NCBI RefSeq assembly: GCF_001039355.2
Contig: NW_019774580.1
Location: 192,386-236,892, forward strand
Source of the DNA: Lingula anatina
Lineage: Eukaryota > Brachiopoda > Lingulata > Lingulida > Lingulidae
Length of the DNA stretch: 44,507 nt
Direction of reading: 5' to 3'
Shown: positions 32,088-41,252 of the stretch, piece by piece
Position numbering within the stretch: position 1 is the first letter of the stretch
Layout of the letters: every line of letters begins with the position of its first letter
Position numbers and translations under genes: made by a program
Notes under the pieces: model-generated
Told to the model about the DNA's origin: nothing
Database searches by the model: none
The model's input: the letters and a program-made list of their open reading frames with translations, nothing else

Positions 32088-32372
32088 ATGCAATTGTAGT
32101 CTCCTTTCTCTTCTGAATATCTTCTTTCAGTGATAAATATTTCGAAAATAAAGTCTTACATTTTCTGCAAACGTATGTGTGATGCAGTGCAAACTCGGAA
32201 CTCAGCTGCAGTAGCTCAATATCCAGTGATTTCTCAATCAAAATTTTTGCATCATCCTTTGTTAGTCACCCTGAAATAACTGCTGAGTAACTAAGAATAC
32301 CTTGCAACCGAAAGTCAGTGCCACAACACACGCATTTTTCTGCTTTGAAAACAGTTTTTTTCGGTGTAGCCA
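32088..32372 (-). pseudogene. DUF6589 gene, exon 1: start and CxxC pair, one in-frame stop
   Basis: It starts MATPKKTVFKAEKCVCCGTD and continues to a TGA at about 32265. The same frame then reads LTKDDAKILIEKSLDIELLQ and HHTYVCRKCKTLFSKYLSL. The two CxxC motifs, far apart, suggest a zinc-binding N-terminal domain. GGG TGA CTA could come from a CGA codon by a CpG transition. The exon ends in AT/GTAAGT. Confidence 0.75.
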
Positions 32373-34190
32373 TTGCTCACTACTTACAGCCATATCGCCA
32401 TAGCTGTCAAATTTGGCGCATGGCAAGCACGTGGGTCGTTTATATATTCAGAAGCAAATGTTATTGAAAAGCAAAAAAATACAAAAACATTGGATACATC
32501 TTTTTTCTTGTAGAAAATATTATTTATTTTTCCATTTATTATTTAAATACAGTAAATAAAATTAAATAAAGCAGAATTAAATTTATTTTACGTTTCATTT
32601 TGGTTTAATGACATTCAACTGCAGTTTCACTGCGGAGCAGTTCTATTTGATTGACGGAAACCTAACATGGCCGCTGGTCTTCAGTGCTAGTAAAAGGGAC
32701 TCCACCACAAGGTATATTTAGCAAGCTAGCTTTTACGTTGCTCTGACACTCAGGGTATTATGCTGGGGACTTATAAGAATTCCTTTTAGAACAGTACATT
32801 GAAATATGAGAGTTGATACATTGTTTCTTATGTGTCTAAAAGAAAAAAAATAAGTTTTTGAAGTCATCCATTGCCCCCCCCCCTTTTTTATTAAAAACTT
32901 TTCCCTATAATGCAGCCATGTTGCATATATTATATCATCTCCCAACCTTTATTTGGGGAAAATATTTGTTCCTGACATAATGGCCTGCTGAAATCTTTTG
33001 TTGGAGATGATTTGTCTCAATGAAGTCCAAGGTTTGTGAACCAGGCTCCAACCATTTCTTTTTCCTCCCTGACATCAGGAGATAGGGTCCATGTTCCTGT
33101 AGCCATCCACAGACATCCACTGGTGTTCATTCTCAACACGATGCTGCCCCCCCCCCCCCCCTTTGACTGAGTAAAAAATTTTTTAAAAATCATTATTTAT
33201 TTTATTTTATTTTATTTTTGCATGTATTTTGGTGACTGTCTTACCATAGATACCAAACCATGTTTTTGTTTTACATCAAATATGCAGAGAGGCTTTGTTT
33301 AGTAAAAAGCTGCTTGAATTAAAAATTAACAGGATTTGATTATTTTTATCAATACATGCGCACAGTTTTATAAGTATTGAAAGAAGCTATTATATAACTA
33401 ATGGTAAAACTGGTGAAGTTGAAAACCCATAGCCTTGGCCCATATTTGTATATATTTGGTGCAGAAAAAAATCTATTAAACTCTGTTGTTGCAACATGTT
33501 TTGTGTCTTTATATTTTGCCAGCTTTGCTGTCTAGTCTTATGTTAGTGCTCATCTTATGGTTTGCCCAAAGATAATTAAGTATAAAAGATGTCTGCAGCA
33601 ATTTTGTATTAGTAATATGCAGAGAATGGTTTTAATATTATTTCTTTAAAATAAAGATTTTAGCAACTTTTTTACAATAAGTACCGTATATTGAAGCTTT
33701 TATACTAGTATGTACAGTATACTACTGTTGTGATCTCATTGTAGTCTTTATAAAAGATGATTTATAATTATTGCTTTTGTTGCTTACTTTGTAATATTGT
33801 AACTTTTGTTAATTTTTTTAATGAAATCGAATCAAAAGACAAGGCATTTTCTTATCTTAGATATCCAAAGTTATTTATTGGGTTAGCTTGCCTAAAGTAG
33901 TGCTAATGAACTAATAGTGGATAAAGCAAGTCAGAATGATGACTGAATCATCACATTGTTAATGCCTGTTATAAGTACTGGTACCTAGTAAATTCCCACC
34001 TGGTAATTCTGGAGCTGTTTGTAATCAAAGAATGTTTATTTATTTAATTAAGCTCATTAGTGCAGAATTTTATTTAAGAGAAACTGGGCTGAAGTTGTAG
34101 AGATGCATAGATAAAGAAAAGGGAGAAAGAGAAATTAAATACTAAGAAAATTTCAGACTCCTATAGCTGTTTGTTATATTTTCTCTCTCA
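32373..34190. other. non-coding region upstream of the DUF6589 gene
   Basis: No gene is seen. C homopolymers lie at about 32874-32882 and 33145-33161, and TTTTA repeats at about 33197-33218. I looked here for an inverted copy of the sequence upstream of the helicase start (21480-21725) that would bound a composite element and found none by eye. Confidence 0.5.
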
Positions 34191-34196
34191 TGCCTC

Positions 34197-34387
34197 ATTG
34201 AGCATATTCAGAAGAGCAGACTAACAGATCCGCGGATCAAATATGACGACTCACTAAAAGCTTGCCACTTAATTCCTGATTAGACACTGAATAGATTCCC
34301 TATGGGGATTAAGCAACAAGCATTAGCGTTTAGTGGGTTGCCATATTTGATCCAGGGATCTGTTAGTCCACTGTTCTGAAGTCTCAT
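34197..34387. mobile_element. MITE copy 1, family with ACTAACAGATCC termini
   Basis: Left arm: TTCAGAAGAGCAGACTAACA at 34207, followed by GATCCGCGGATCAAATATG. Right arm in reverse complement: TTCAGAACAGTGGACTAACA, followed by GATCCCTGGATCAAATATG. The arms are about 50 bases and imperfect, with roughly 70 bases between them that include GATTCCCTATGGGGATTAAG. No coding capacity. Confidence 0.88.
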
Positions 34388-34887
34388 ATGGAGATCACTG
34401 AACACACTGTAGACATGATATACAGTGATGAGAGAGAACATTTTGAAAGCGGCAAACTACAGTCTCTTTGCAGTGAATTTCAGACTTGTTTCCTTATGAA
34501 ATATTACAAAATACATATACATTTACTCGGGATGAATTTTTAATGCAAAAATCTAATTAAAAAGTACTGTGCAGATGTTTACAAATACAGTTTTTACGTC
34601 TTTGAAAATTAAATTGAAAGTCTGCAATGCAGTTATTGTCATTATTTATCATATTTGTATTATTTTAGGTAATTATATGATGTTATCAACTATATTCATT
34701 ACTTTCAATTTTGAAAATGTATCTGACCTTTGTTTTACTTAGAATTATCATGTCAACATGTAGCAAAATGTAGCAACTTTTAATTATAAATAAATATAAA
34801 TATTATTATTATTATTTGTTGTTGTTGTTGTAGCTTTATTTATATGAGTGCATAAGAATATTTAAGTCTAAGAGCTCAATCCCAATA

Positions 34888-35061
34888 AAAATAAGAGCAC
34901 ATTTAGAACAGCGGTCTAACAGATTCGCAGATCAAATATGATGACCCACTAACAAGCTTACACACTGAACAGATCCCCAGGGGATTATGCAACAAGCTTT
35001 CAAGTGGGGCAGCCATATTTGATCTGTGGATCTGTTAGTGCACTGTTCTGAATGCGCTTTA
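34888..35061. mobile_element. MITE copy 2, same family
   Basis: It has the same architecture as copy 1: TTAGAACAGCGGTCTAACAG with GATCAAATATG inside on the left, and CATATTTGATCTGTGGATC then TGTTAGTGCACTGTTCTGAA on the right. The centre shares GATCCCCAGGGGATTATGCA. The arms can be extended outward to AAGAGCACATT and its counterpart AAAGCGCATT. Confidence 0.88.
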
Positions 35062-35550
35062 TCTGTCCAGATAGATCAATTCAGGGGGGGACTCTCACTG
35101 CATGCAATTAGATCATGAGATTTGATTAGGATACCACCCCCTTGGCTTTGAGTACAAAACAAAAAATTGTTTTCATCATACAAGTATGTTATAAACAAGA
35201 GGAAGCGTGCCAATCCGATTGCATTCAGCAAGAGTCCCTGTGGAGTTGGATCGATTTACATAGATCAATAGTGTCATTGGGAATGAGTCCTAAATTAAGG
35301 CACTAGTAGATATGTCAGTGGTAATACTAAGATGAATAAATATAAATTGATAAGAAGAAAGTGTAGTGATAGTTTCTAATATGATTCTTTTACTTCCAAA
35401 AGTATTTTATGCGGTTCAAAGTGATAACATTGGTAATATTAAAGAATCGGGGACCACTGAAAGACAAAGTATATTGCAAACTTTTTGAGAGGTAAAAAAC
35501 TAGGCCATGTCTCCCATTTCTCCCTGCAGAATCTTACAGATATCAAGTCA
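35062..35550. other. non-coding spacer
   Basis: I see nothing that can be supported as a gene. Confidence 0.5.
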
Positions 35551-35863
35551 GCGACGTTGTATATGTGCGCACGCATGTTATTACGTCGCTCATTCTTCTT
35601 GTTACGTTAAAATGATACATACGTTACCATAAAGCGTGTAAATATTTTTTATTCTATTTTCATTGGTTGTCTCTCCTTTTGTGCGCCAACACTTTTTTAA
35701 TGAAACACAAATAAAAGACATAAGAGTTGGCCCACAAAGCGAAAGAAAACCAATGAAAATAGAATAAATATTTACACGCTTCATGGTAACGTATGTATCA
35801 TTTTAACGTAACAAAAAAGAATAAGCGACGTAAAAACAAGCGTGCGCACATATACAACGTCGC
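35551..35863. repeat. long inverted repeat (palindrome) with about 145-bp arms
   Basis: The left arm (35551-35696) starts GCGACGTTGTATATGTGCGC and ends near GTGCGCCAACAC. The right arm (35722-35863) is its reverse complement with few differences, for example around TTACGTTAAAATGATACATA then CGTTACCAT. The loop is only about 25 bases. Transcription would give a very long RNA hairpin. It may be a foldback transposon or a MITE. Confidence 0.92.
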
Positions 35864-35869
35864 ACGCAA

Positions 35870-36245
35870 CCACAGAGTCGCGACAACAGAGAATAAACAA
35901 TGAAATCAGAAAACAATACCTTCACGTTATTTGGTAACGTATATGTATCATATTTACGTAACAAATAAGAATGAAGGGCGTAAAATGTAGTGCGCACATA
36001 TACAAAGTCACACCCACTCACAAAGTCGTGACATTTGGTCACGTACATATATATAGGTAACGTATGAATCATATGAACAATTTTCACAGATAGTTGAAGG
36101 CAAGAAATCTTATTTGTCTCGTTTTCTTTTATTTTTATGTAACATTGAGACATAAGTGTTGGCGTACAAAACGAAAGACAACCAATGAAAATAGTTACCA
36201 TGTGGCGTGTAAATACTTTAATTTTTTTTATTGTTTGTTGTCCGT
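35870..36245. repeat. additional degenerate arms of the long inverted repeat
   Basis: About 35925-36010 repeats the right arm (GGTAACGTATATGTATCATA, TTACGTAACAAATAAGAATG, GTGCGCACATATACAAAGTC). About 36143-36245 carries an arm fragment in the same orientation (GTTGGCGTACAAAACGAAAG, CCAATGAAAATAG) and GGCGTGTAAATAC. This points to repeated insertion or partial duplication of one element. Confidence 0.75.
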
Positions 36246-36504
36246 TTTGTGAGAAAACCATAGCTGGTAGAGTACAAGCCTAGAAGTTCAAGGTAAAGAC
36301 ACATTTAAATAGACTGAAAATTACGATTGCGTCTATTTATAACTAGCTAGGAAATTCCAGACCTGGCAAATTTACAGCAGCTTGAATTAATATTAAGCGA
36401 CAAGACTAGTCAAATTATTATCAATAATCTCGACCAAATGACACCATGTATAGTTACGAAAGTATAACTTGAAATAATAGCACAGGACTTCTGAACTAAC
36501 ATGG

Positions 36505-36865
36505 TCTCAACACTGTCATTTTTGCTGATGGCACTCAAATTTATGTCACAAGTGAAAGTAATCGCTCCATGGCTATCACCTCAATGGAAACTTGTCTAGT
36601 TGAGATCCGGAATTGGATGAAAACAAACGTGCTAGCACTAAATGATGGAAAAACTGAACTAATATGGTTTACATCAAGGTCTAAGTCAGACAGTGGAAAT
36701 GCAATGAAATCTGATATTTGTATCGGTGGTGTCAACATCAATCCTTCTAGCTATGTGAAAGATTTAGGTGTCACCAAGTGAATGTTGTAAGGCGCATTGA
36801 GATTTTTAATGGATTGCGCCATAGAAAAATAAATTATTATTATTATAATATTATTATTATTATAT
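36505..36865 (+). pseudogene. LINE fragment (CR1/L2-like): RT end joined to 3' tail
   Basis: The frame reads VIFADGTQIYVTSESNRSMA, then MKTNVLALNDGKTELIWFTS and GVNINPSSYVKDLGVTK, and stops at 36781. The usual YADDTQLY box is FADGTQIY, losing the second Asp. Then comes GTAAGGCGCATTGAG...GGATTGCGCCATAGAAAAATA and a run of ATT. Such a GCGC-containing tail with ATT repeats is typical of the 3' end of CR1/L2-type LINEs and their SINEs. The rest of the RT and C-terminal region between GVTK and the tail is missing, so the copy is internally deleted. Confidence 0.78.
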
Positions 36866-36879
36866 TGAACTAGAGGAAC

Positions 36880-36883
<4 letters not shown>

Positions 36884-36933
<50 letters not shown>
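36884..36933. repeat. (TA)n microsatellite
   Basis: About 25 TA dinucleotides without interruption. Confidence 0.95.
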
Positions 36934-36935
<2 letters not shown>

Positions 36936-37309
36936 GAGAAACTGGAAGAACTTCTCCTTATATAGAAAGGTAAAAATGCAATAAACGAAATTTTGGTGTA
37001 AGAAATTGAATGAAAGTTAATTTCTTGAAAATACGTATCAATATACATTTAGATGGATTAAATATTATAAATTGCTTTCAATTCAAAGCAAATATAACCT
37101 AAAATCATGAAGCTCAAACTTGAAAAGGGAGTTGGAGATTTCTGGTTAAACCTTAATCACTTAAAAGTCAGCACTTTCCAGGAACGTGCCATCAGATTGA
37201 CACTCCTCTTGTTTATAATGTACTTGTACTGATTAGTAGCGGCTTTAAACAAAACTGGCATGGTGAACTTGAGGAAACGTCTTAGCTAAGAACCTATATT
37301 TCATTAAAA

Positions 37310-37560
37310 TGTATTCTTAAAGTAAAATATCTGGATGTTGTAATGGATGACGAAAAAAGAAAAATCCTTAGTCGTTTTCACGTTCGCGCATATAAACTTC
37401 ACATTAATACAGGTTGATACACAACTATTCATCTTCACTGGTGTCACAATGAAATTCGGCCAAACAAGCACGTCTTTGCTACGTGACTTATATCCTAGGA
37501 CCGGGACACCAGTCAGTCAATCAATGCACAGCTTCAAGATATACATGTACAAACCTTAGT
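37310..37560 (+). repeat. dispersed repeat, copy B
   Basis: It matches 21188-21440 in opposite orientation over at least 100 bases (TAAACTTCACATTAATACAG and the GAAAAAAGAAAAA block). It continues into CCTAGGACCGGGACACCAGT then CAGTCAATC. Confidence 0.68.
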
Positions 37561-40050
37561 CGCCACAACTCTAGTGTTTTAAAAATATTTAAAAAGATTT
37601 ACGGTGCTAGAGCAATAGGCGACAGCATGTTTTAATTGTTATGGGTTAATAATAATAACCTCATTCATTTGGGATGAAGGTCTATGGACAAAACAAGATG
37701 GTTTGTTTGTACAATAGCCTGATGGTAACGTTTTAGACCAGGTAAAACGCATCGTGTCTTCTCTAACGCAATTCAGTGCTATTATTATGTAAACCAGGTG
37801 AGCATTTTGGTGAGAGGTATTCAGATAGGACCAAGGTCAGGAGGAAGAGGAAGAAGCCTCATGTGCCACATTGCCATAATGTCCACACGTAGACTGAAAT
37901 TTTGGCACTGAGAACTGATGTAGTTTGTTGTAAGTGCTGTATAGATGATATAAGGCAACACTGATCGTTTTATGATGACGATATTTTATCAAAAAGTATG
38001 CATTTCCCACTTCAGGAGTAAGTGCTCTTGGGTATATTTTATTGACATGATTGCTGAATGAGCTAGAAAAGTTAAATAACTTTTTATGTTGCTTTTTCCA
38101 GAAGGAAAGTATTTGCTCATAAAGAAGTGGAAGATTATTCCAGCCGTCCAAAGGTCTGAACGCGTTATTCCGTCTTAAACAAAGCAAGACTACAAAGCAG
38201 GTAACTACCGGTACATTCTCAGCTCCCAATGGGTGCCTTTTTTATCTTACGACAGCGGCTTCTACACATATATCCTGTTTATTAAAGTTAACTGACAACA
38301 AACCAGTGGTTTTCTAGAGAACTAGCCGAGACCAGGAAAGCAAAAGTATATTTGCTAGGCACTGTCGACCTCCCTCGACTTTTTATGATTTCAATTACAT
38401 ACCGTCCTTCATATTGCAGTCTAAAATAAAATGCTGGCATAAAGTATTTGGTTTTAAAAAGTTGAGCTTAAGTGCCAGCATTCGGATTACGAAATTATTT
38501 AAGTGTGGATGCAATGGAATAAAGTAATTGGTAGAATCATTGTGAAGAGGTTTTAATAAGCACACGTAGCAATAAAATCTTGAATTTATATCACTCTACC
38601 CACAAAATACGCAAAATAATGTTTAACTAAGAAAGTCAAAAACCATATTATTATTATTATGTATTTCACTTTGTCAAATCCTTAGATATTGTTATGAATT
38701 TTACGTAATCCATTTCATTTTTCATTTAATTTCAGTGCCTCGTAATTTCAGTGTCTACGATGAGATTGGACGCACTCCCAGAAAAAACATCAGATTCGTG
38801 TTCGCCAGCGCCTGCACCCATGTCAACGTTGTCTTGCGTGTCGAAGTTTTTCGTATAGTCAACTTGCAGGGTTGACATTTGATTTGGTTTGAAATGTAAT
38901 ATTTGCTTTGGGTTGTAATATTCTGCGTCAAAACGTGTATCAAATGAAGTGCAGCGTGTAACGAGTGTTTTATTAATAAAACTTCTAATAAAATGGACCA
39001 AATCCAAGTGTCAACCCTGCACGTCACTGGTATATTATTATACATGTGTAAATAAGTTGTACACTGTAACACAGCACTCTATCTGCACACGACGTTTTTA
39101 TCATCGTTTAGAATTTTTTGTTCATAACCACCAGTTCTCGAACCTGAAACGACACTTTTGAAATTATCCTAAAACAAAAAGTGCCTTGCTTAAGTGATCT
39201 ATGAAAATAAAATTAATTGTTGTAAACTTATCATTAAGTGATGTGCAGGTAGAGCGCTGTAGTGGTATGACCGGTTTAATGTTTGATTGTAAANGTTGTA
39301 AACTGACCACGTCTTCATGCTGTTCTTGATTCACACGACGCATAAATTTAAGTGTTCGCTCAAAATTGTGCCACCAAAGTATTATTTTAAGATTTAAAGA
39401 GAAGAAAAAATGACGCACAATATCAGGTACATATTTATTTATCTATGAAAAAAGCAAATTTACCGAACTGAATAATGTTTGACTGCTGTTTGGTGTTGTG
39501 TGTGATCATCAGCATGGAAACATGGAGTTAGTTGTAGGGTCATGAATGCGTTCCCGCGTGCGAGGAGAACGCTTACACGAGATCATATGCACTTTGAATT
39601 TCAATACTGTTACATTTTGACTCACTCATAAGACAAATACTTCAATGTCAACTTTGAACGATGGCTGTAAAGTACATCGCGACAAATCTTCAACTTTCTC
39701 TTTTAACTCTGGGCAAAAAACCCGAAATTTCGTGTTCTTTTTTACAATCAAAACGATTGATATTGAGCGACACTTTTCAAAGTGCATAAAATCTCCCACA
39801 CATTTAGTTGTAGATAGTTGTATTTAAGATTGATTTACATCTCGAAATGCTAAGTCGTTATGAAAATTACTGTATGGCGCAATTGCTTGTATTTCTTTTA
39901 ATAAACGTACATGAAAGTTGTAATAGATGTAGTTTCAAAATGTGCAAAAATGCCGCTTGCTCATTCTTTCCTTTAGCTCGACTCGAACCTTTGGTTATCA
40001 ACTTAGTCGTCGTCTTCTCTTTCTTGATCTGTCACCTTACCTACTGAGCT
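37561..40050. other. non-coding region
   Basis: No supportable gene. A minus-strand frame at 37837-38229 contains NAFRPLDGWNNLPLLYEQIL, which faintly recalls the C-terminal end of LINE polyproteins (WNSLP), but it is too weak to call. ATGCTGGCA at 38431 and TGCCAGCAT at 38473 form a short inverted repeat. A single N lies at 39295, with no obvious duplication around it. Confidence 0.5.
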
Positions 40051-40139
40051 AATGTCTCAGCTTGATTTCACTCATTCGTATGATCGTCTTGTAGTAGTTC
40101 AAATAGTTTATTTGGGTTTATTTTTGCAAAAGGTAATTT

Positions 40140-40228
40140 GCTGGGACCTAGAAGCGCCAGGAATCGAACTGGGGACCTTCTGTCTCAGAGACAAGCGCGT
40201 TACCTACTTCTCTAAGTGTTCCCACCCA
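40140..40228 (-). pseudogene. tRNA-derived sequence (SINE head or pseudo-tRNA)
   Basis: On the minus strand the B-box AGTTCGATTCCTGGCGC is clear, and upstream TTAGAGAAGTAGGTAACGCG resembles a tRNA A-box. The distance between them fits a tRNA. The acceptor ends (GGGAACAC and CTAGGTCCC) pair only partly, so a functional tRNA is unlikely. Confidence 0.6.
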
Positions 40229-40304
40229 CCCTCCCCGGGTGGACTTTCTTCTTATAGTAACCAAAGACAATTTCTAATAGCACCTCATTGTAATTCCAAT
40301 GTGC

Positions 40305-40360
40305 CCGGGCCAGGAATCGAACCCCAACCCCACGCTACCACTGAGCAATATAGCCATCAG
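40305..40360 (-). pseudogene. second tRNA-like sequence lacking the anticodon arm
   Basis: The minus strand reads ATTGCTCAGTGGTAGCG (A-box) followed only about ten bases later by GGGGTTCGATTCCTGGCCC (B-box). Normal tRNAs have over 30 bases between the boxes, so the middle is deleted. It probably belongs to a tRNA-derived SINE. Confidence 0.6.
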
Positions 40361-40402
40361 TAAAAACGCTAAGACATTTTGTATATTCAATAAGTTTTTT
40401 AT

Positions 40403-40849
40403 TAAGAGCAATAAGCAATACAAATTGCTTTTATGTATTCAATTATTTATAAAACATATCTGTAAAATATCATCGTCTTCAGTCTTTTTATTACTACAAG
40501 TTAAAAAGCGTTTAGTATCTTAAAGAATATTATGATATTATAGTATAATATTGATGTCTGCATTTAAATTCACTTGCAGGTGTAAAAAATATAACATTCT
40601 TATATATTCGACTTGACAAATAAACTATTTACCACACTAATGGTCTTATGTTTGTTCTAAATGACAAAAACAAAATATTTCAACTTCTTCAATAAAATAA
40701 TAATAAAAAAAAAAAAAAAAAAACAATGGTGGATCTAGTCTCCGCCCTCCCCGAGGAGAGAGACCCATTCTGGACTCACATGATCAAGTTCTCAAAATAT
40801 TCCATCTCGCTCCAAATGTCAACATCTGACCCCTTTCAAATGTCCTGGN
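40403..40849 (+). repeat. duplicated segment, copy 1 (with truncated MITE at 40712)
   Basis: It matches 40851-41240 throughout: AAACATAT.T.TAAAA.ATCAT, GTGTAAAAAATATAAC.TTCT, TTCGACTTGACAAATAAAC, GGTGGATCTAGTCTCCGCCC. It is cut by the N at 40850 just before the second arm of the MITE would appear. Confidence 0.85.
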
Positions 40850-40850
40850 A
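40850..40850. other. single N at an assembly join
   Basis: Copy 1 and copy 2 of the segment meet exactly here, as happens with the N at 16203. Confidence 0.8.
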
Positions 40851-41252
40851 GAGCAATTCAAAATTATTTTACTGTATTCAATTGTTAATAAAACATATAT
40901 CTATAAAACATCATTGGCTTAAGTCTTTTTATTACTTTAACTATCTGAGAGAATATTATTGATGTCTTCATTTAAATTGCCTTACAGGTGTAAAAAATAT
41001 AACGTTCTTATCTATTCGACTTGACAAATAAACAGTCTACCACATTAATGGTCTTATGTTTGATCTTAATGACATAAGCAAAATATTTCAACTTCTTCAT
41101 TAAAAAACAATGGTGGATCTAGTCTCCGCCCTCCCCGAGGAGAGCTAGAGACCCATTCTGGACTCACATGATCAAGTCCTCAAAATACTCCATCTCATCC
41201 TAAATGTCAACATCTGACCTCTTTAAAATGTCCTGGATCCGCCATTGTTTTT
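40851..41252 (+). repeat. duplicated segment, copy 2
   Basis: It has the same content as copy 1 with scattered substitutions and small indels, such as loss of most of the A-run before the MITE. The differences are more than sequencing noise, so two alleles or paralogues were probably placed side by side. Confidence 0.85.
41103..41252. mobile_element. 150-bp MITE with AAAAACAATGG.GGATC.AG termini
   Basis: The left end is AAAAACAATGGTGGATCTAG; the right end in reverse complement is AAAAACAATGGCGGATCCAG. The arms differ at two positions in 20. A second, right-truncated copy lies at 40712-40849. No coding capacity. Confidence 0.86.

Larger units (their letters stand above)
25530..32372 (-). pseudogene. 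DUF6589-family gene (about ten exons), degenerate
   Basis: Exons recognised on the minus strand: 32372-32088, 31502-31382, 31106-31012, 30317-29858, 29491-29034, 28529-28416, 28192-28049, 27788-27669, 27377-about 27255, and about 26390-25530. Most borders are GT-AG. I assign the family from memory of its hallmarks: an N-terminal pair of CxxC motifs; ELKTRAPTLHGFLR; VSPACVILKARNKDMAAWA; IVGDNIDLEVKARHM; RHIPHQYSSKM; FFGGDQLTEERARNAQKAR; DAVREGDGEE; LMWNRIVNR and DFHLENLNLALK near the end. The function of the family is not established. The gene is dead as it stands: an in-frame TGA in exon 1, frameshifts in exons 4, 5 and the last block, and a LINE inside it. It lies tail to tail with the RecQ-like helicase, 1.3 kb away. 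GDN and GGDQ could be acidic residues of an RNase H-type site, which is inference. Confidence 0.8.

Noticed and set aside
21480-32760. Terminal inverted repeats bounding the helicase/DUF6589 pair
   Set aside because: I compared 21480-21725 with the reverse complement of 32373-32760 by eye and found no convincing match, so I do not assign boundaries.
37837-38229. 130-residue minus-strand ORF as a LINE C-terminus
   Set aside because: Only GWNNLP and surrounding residues resemble it. There is no RT sequence upstream, and the C-terminal Ser run is low complexity.
40140-40228. Functional tRNA gene
   Set aside because: Acceptor and anticodon stems pair poorly, although both promoter boxes are recognisable.
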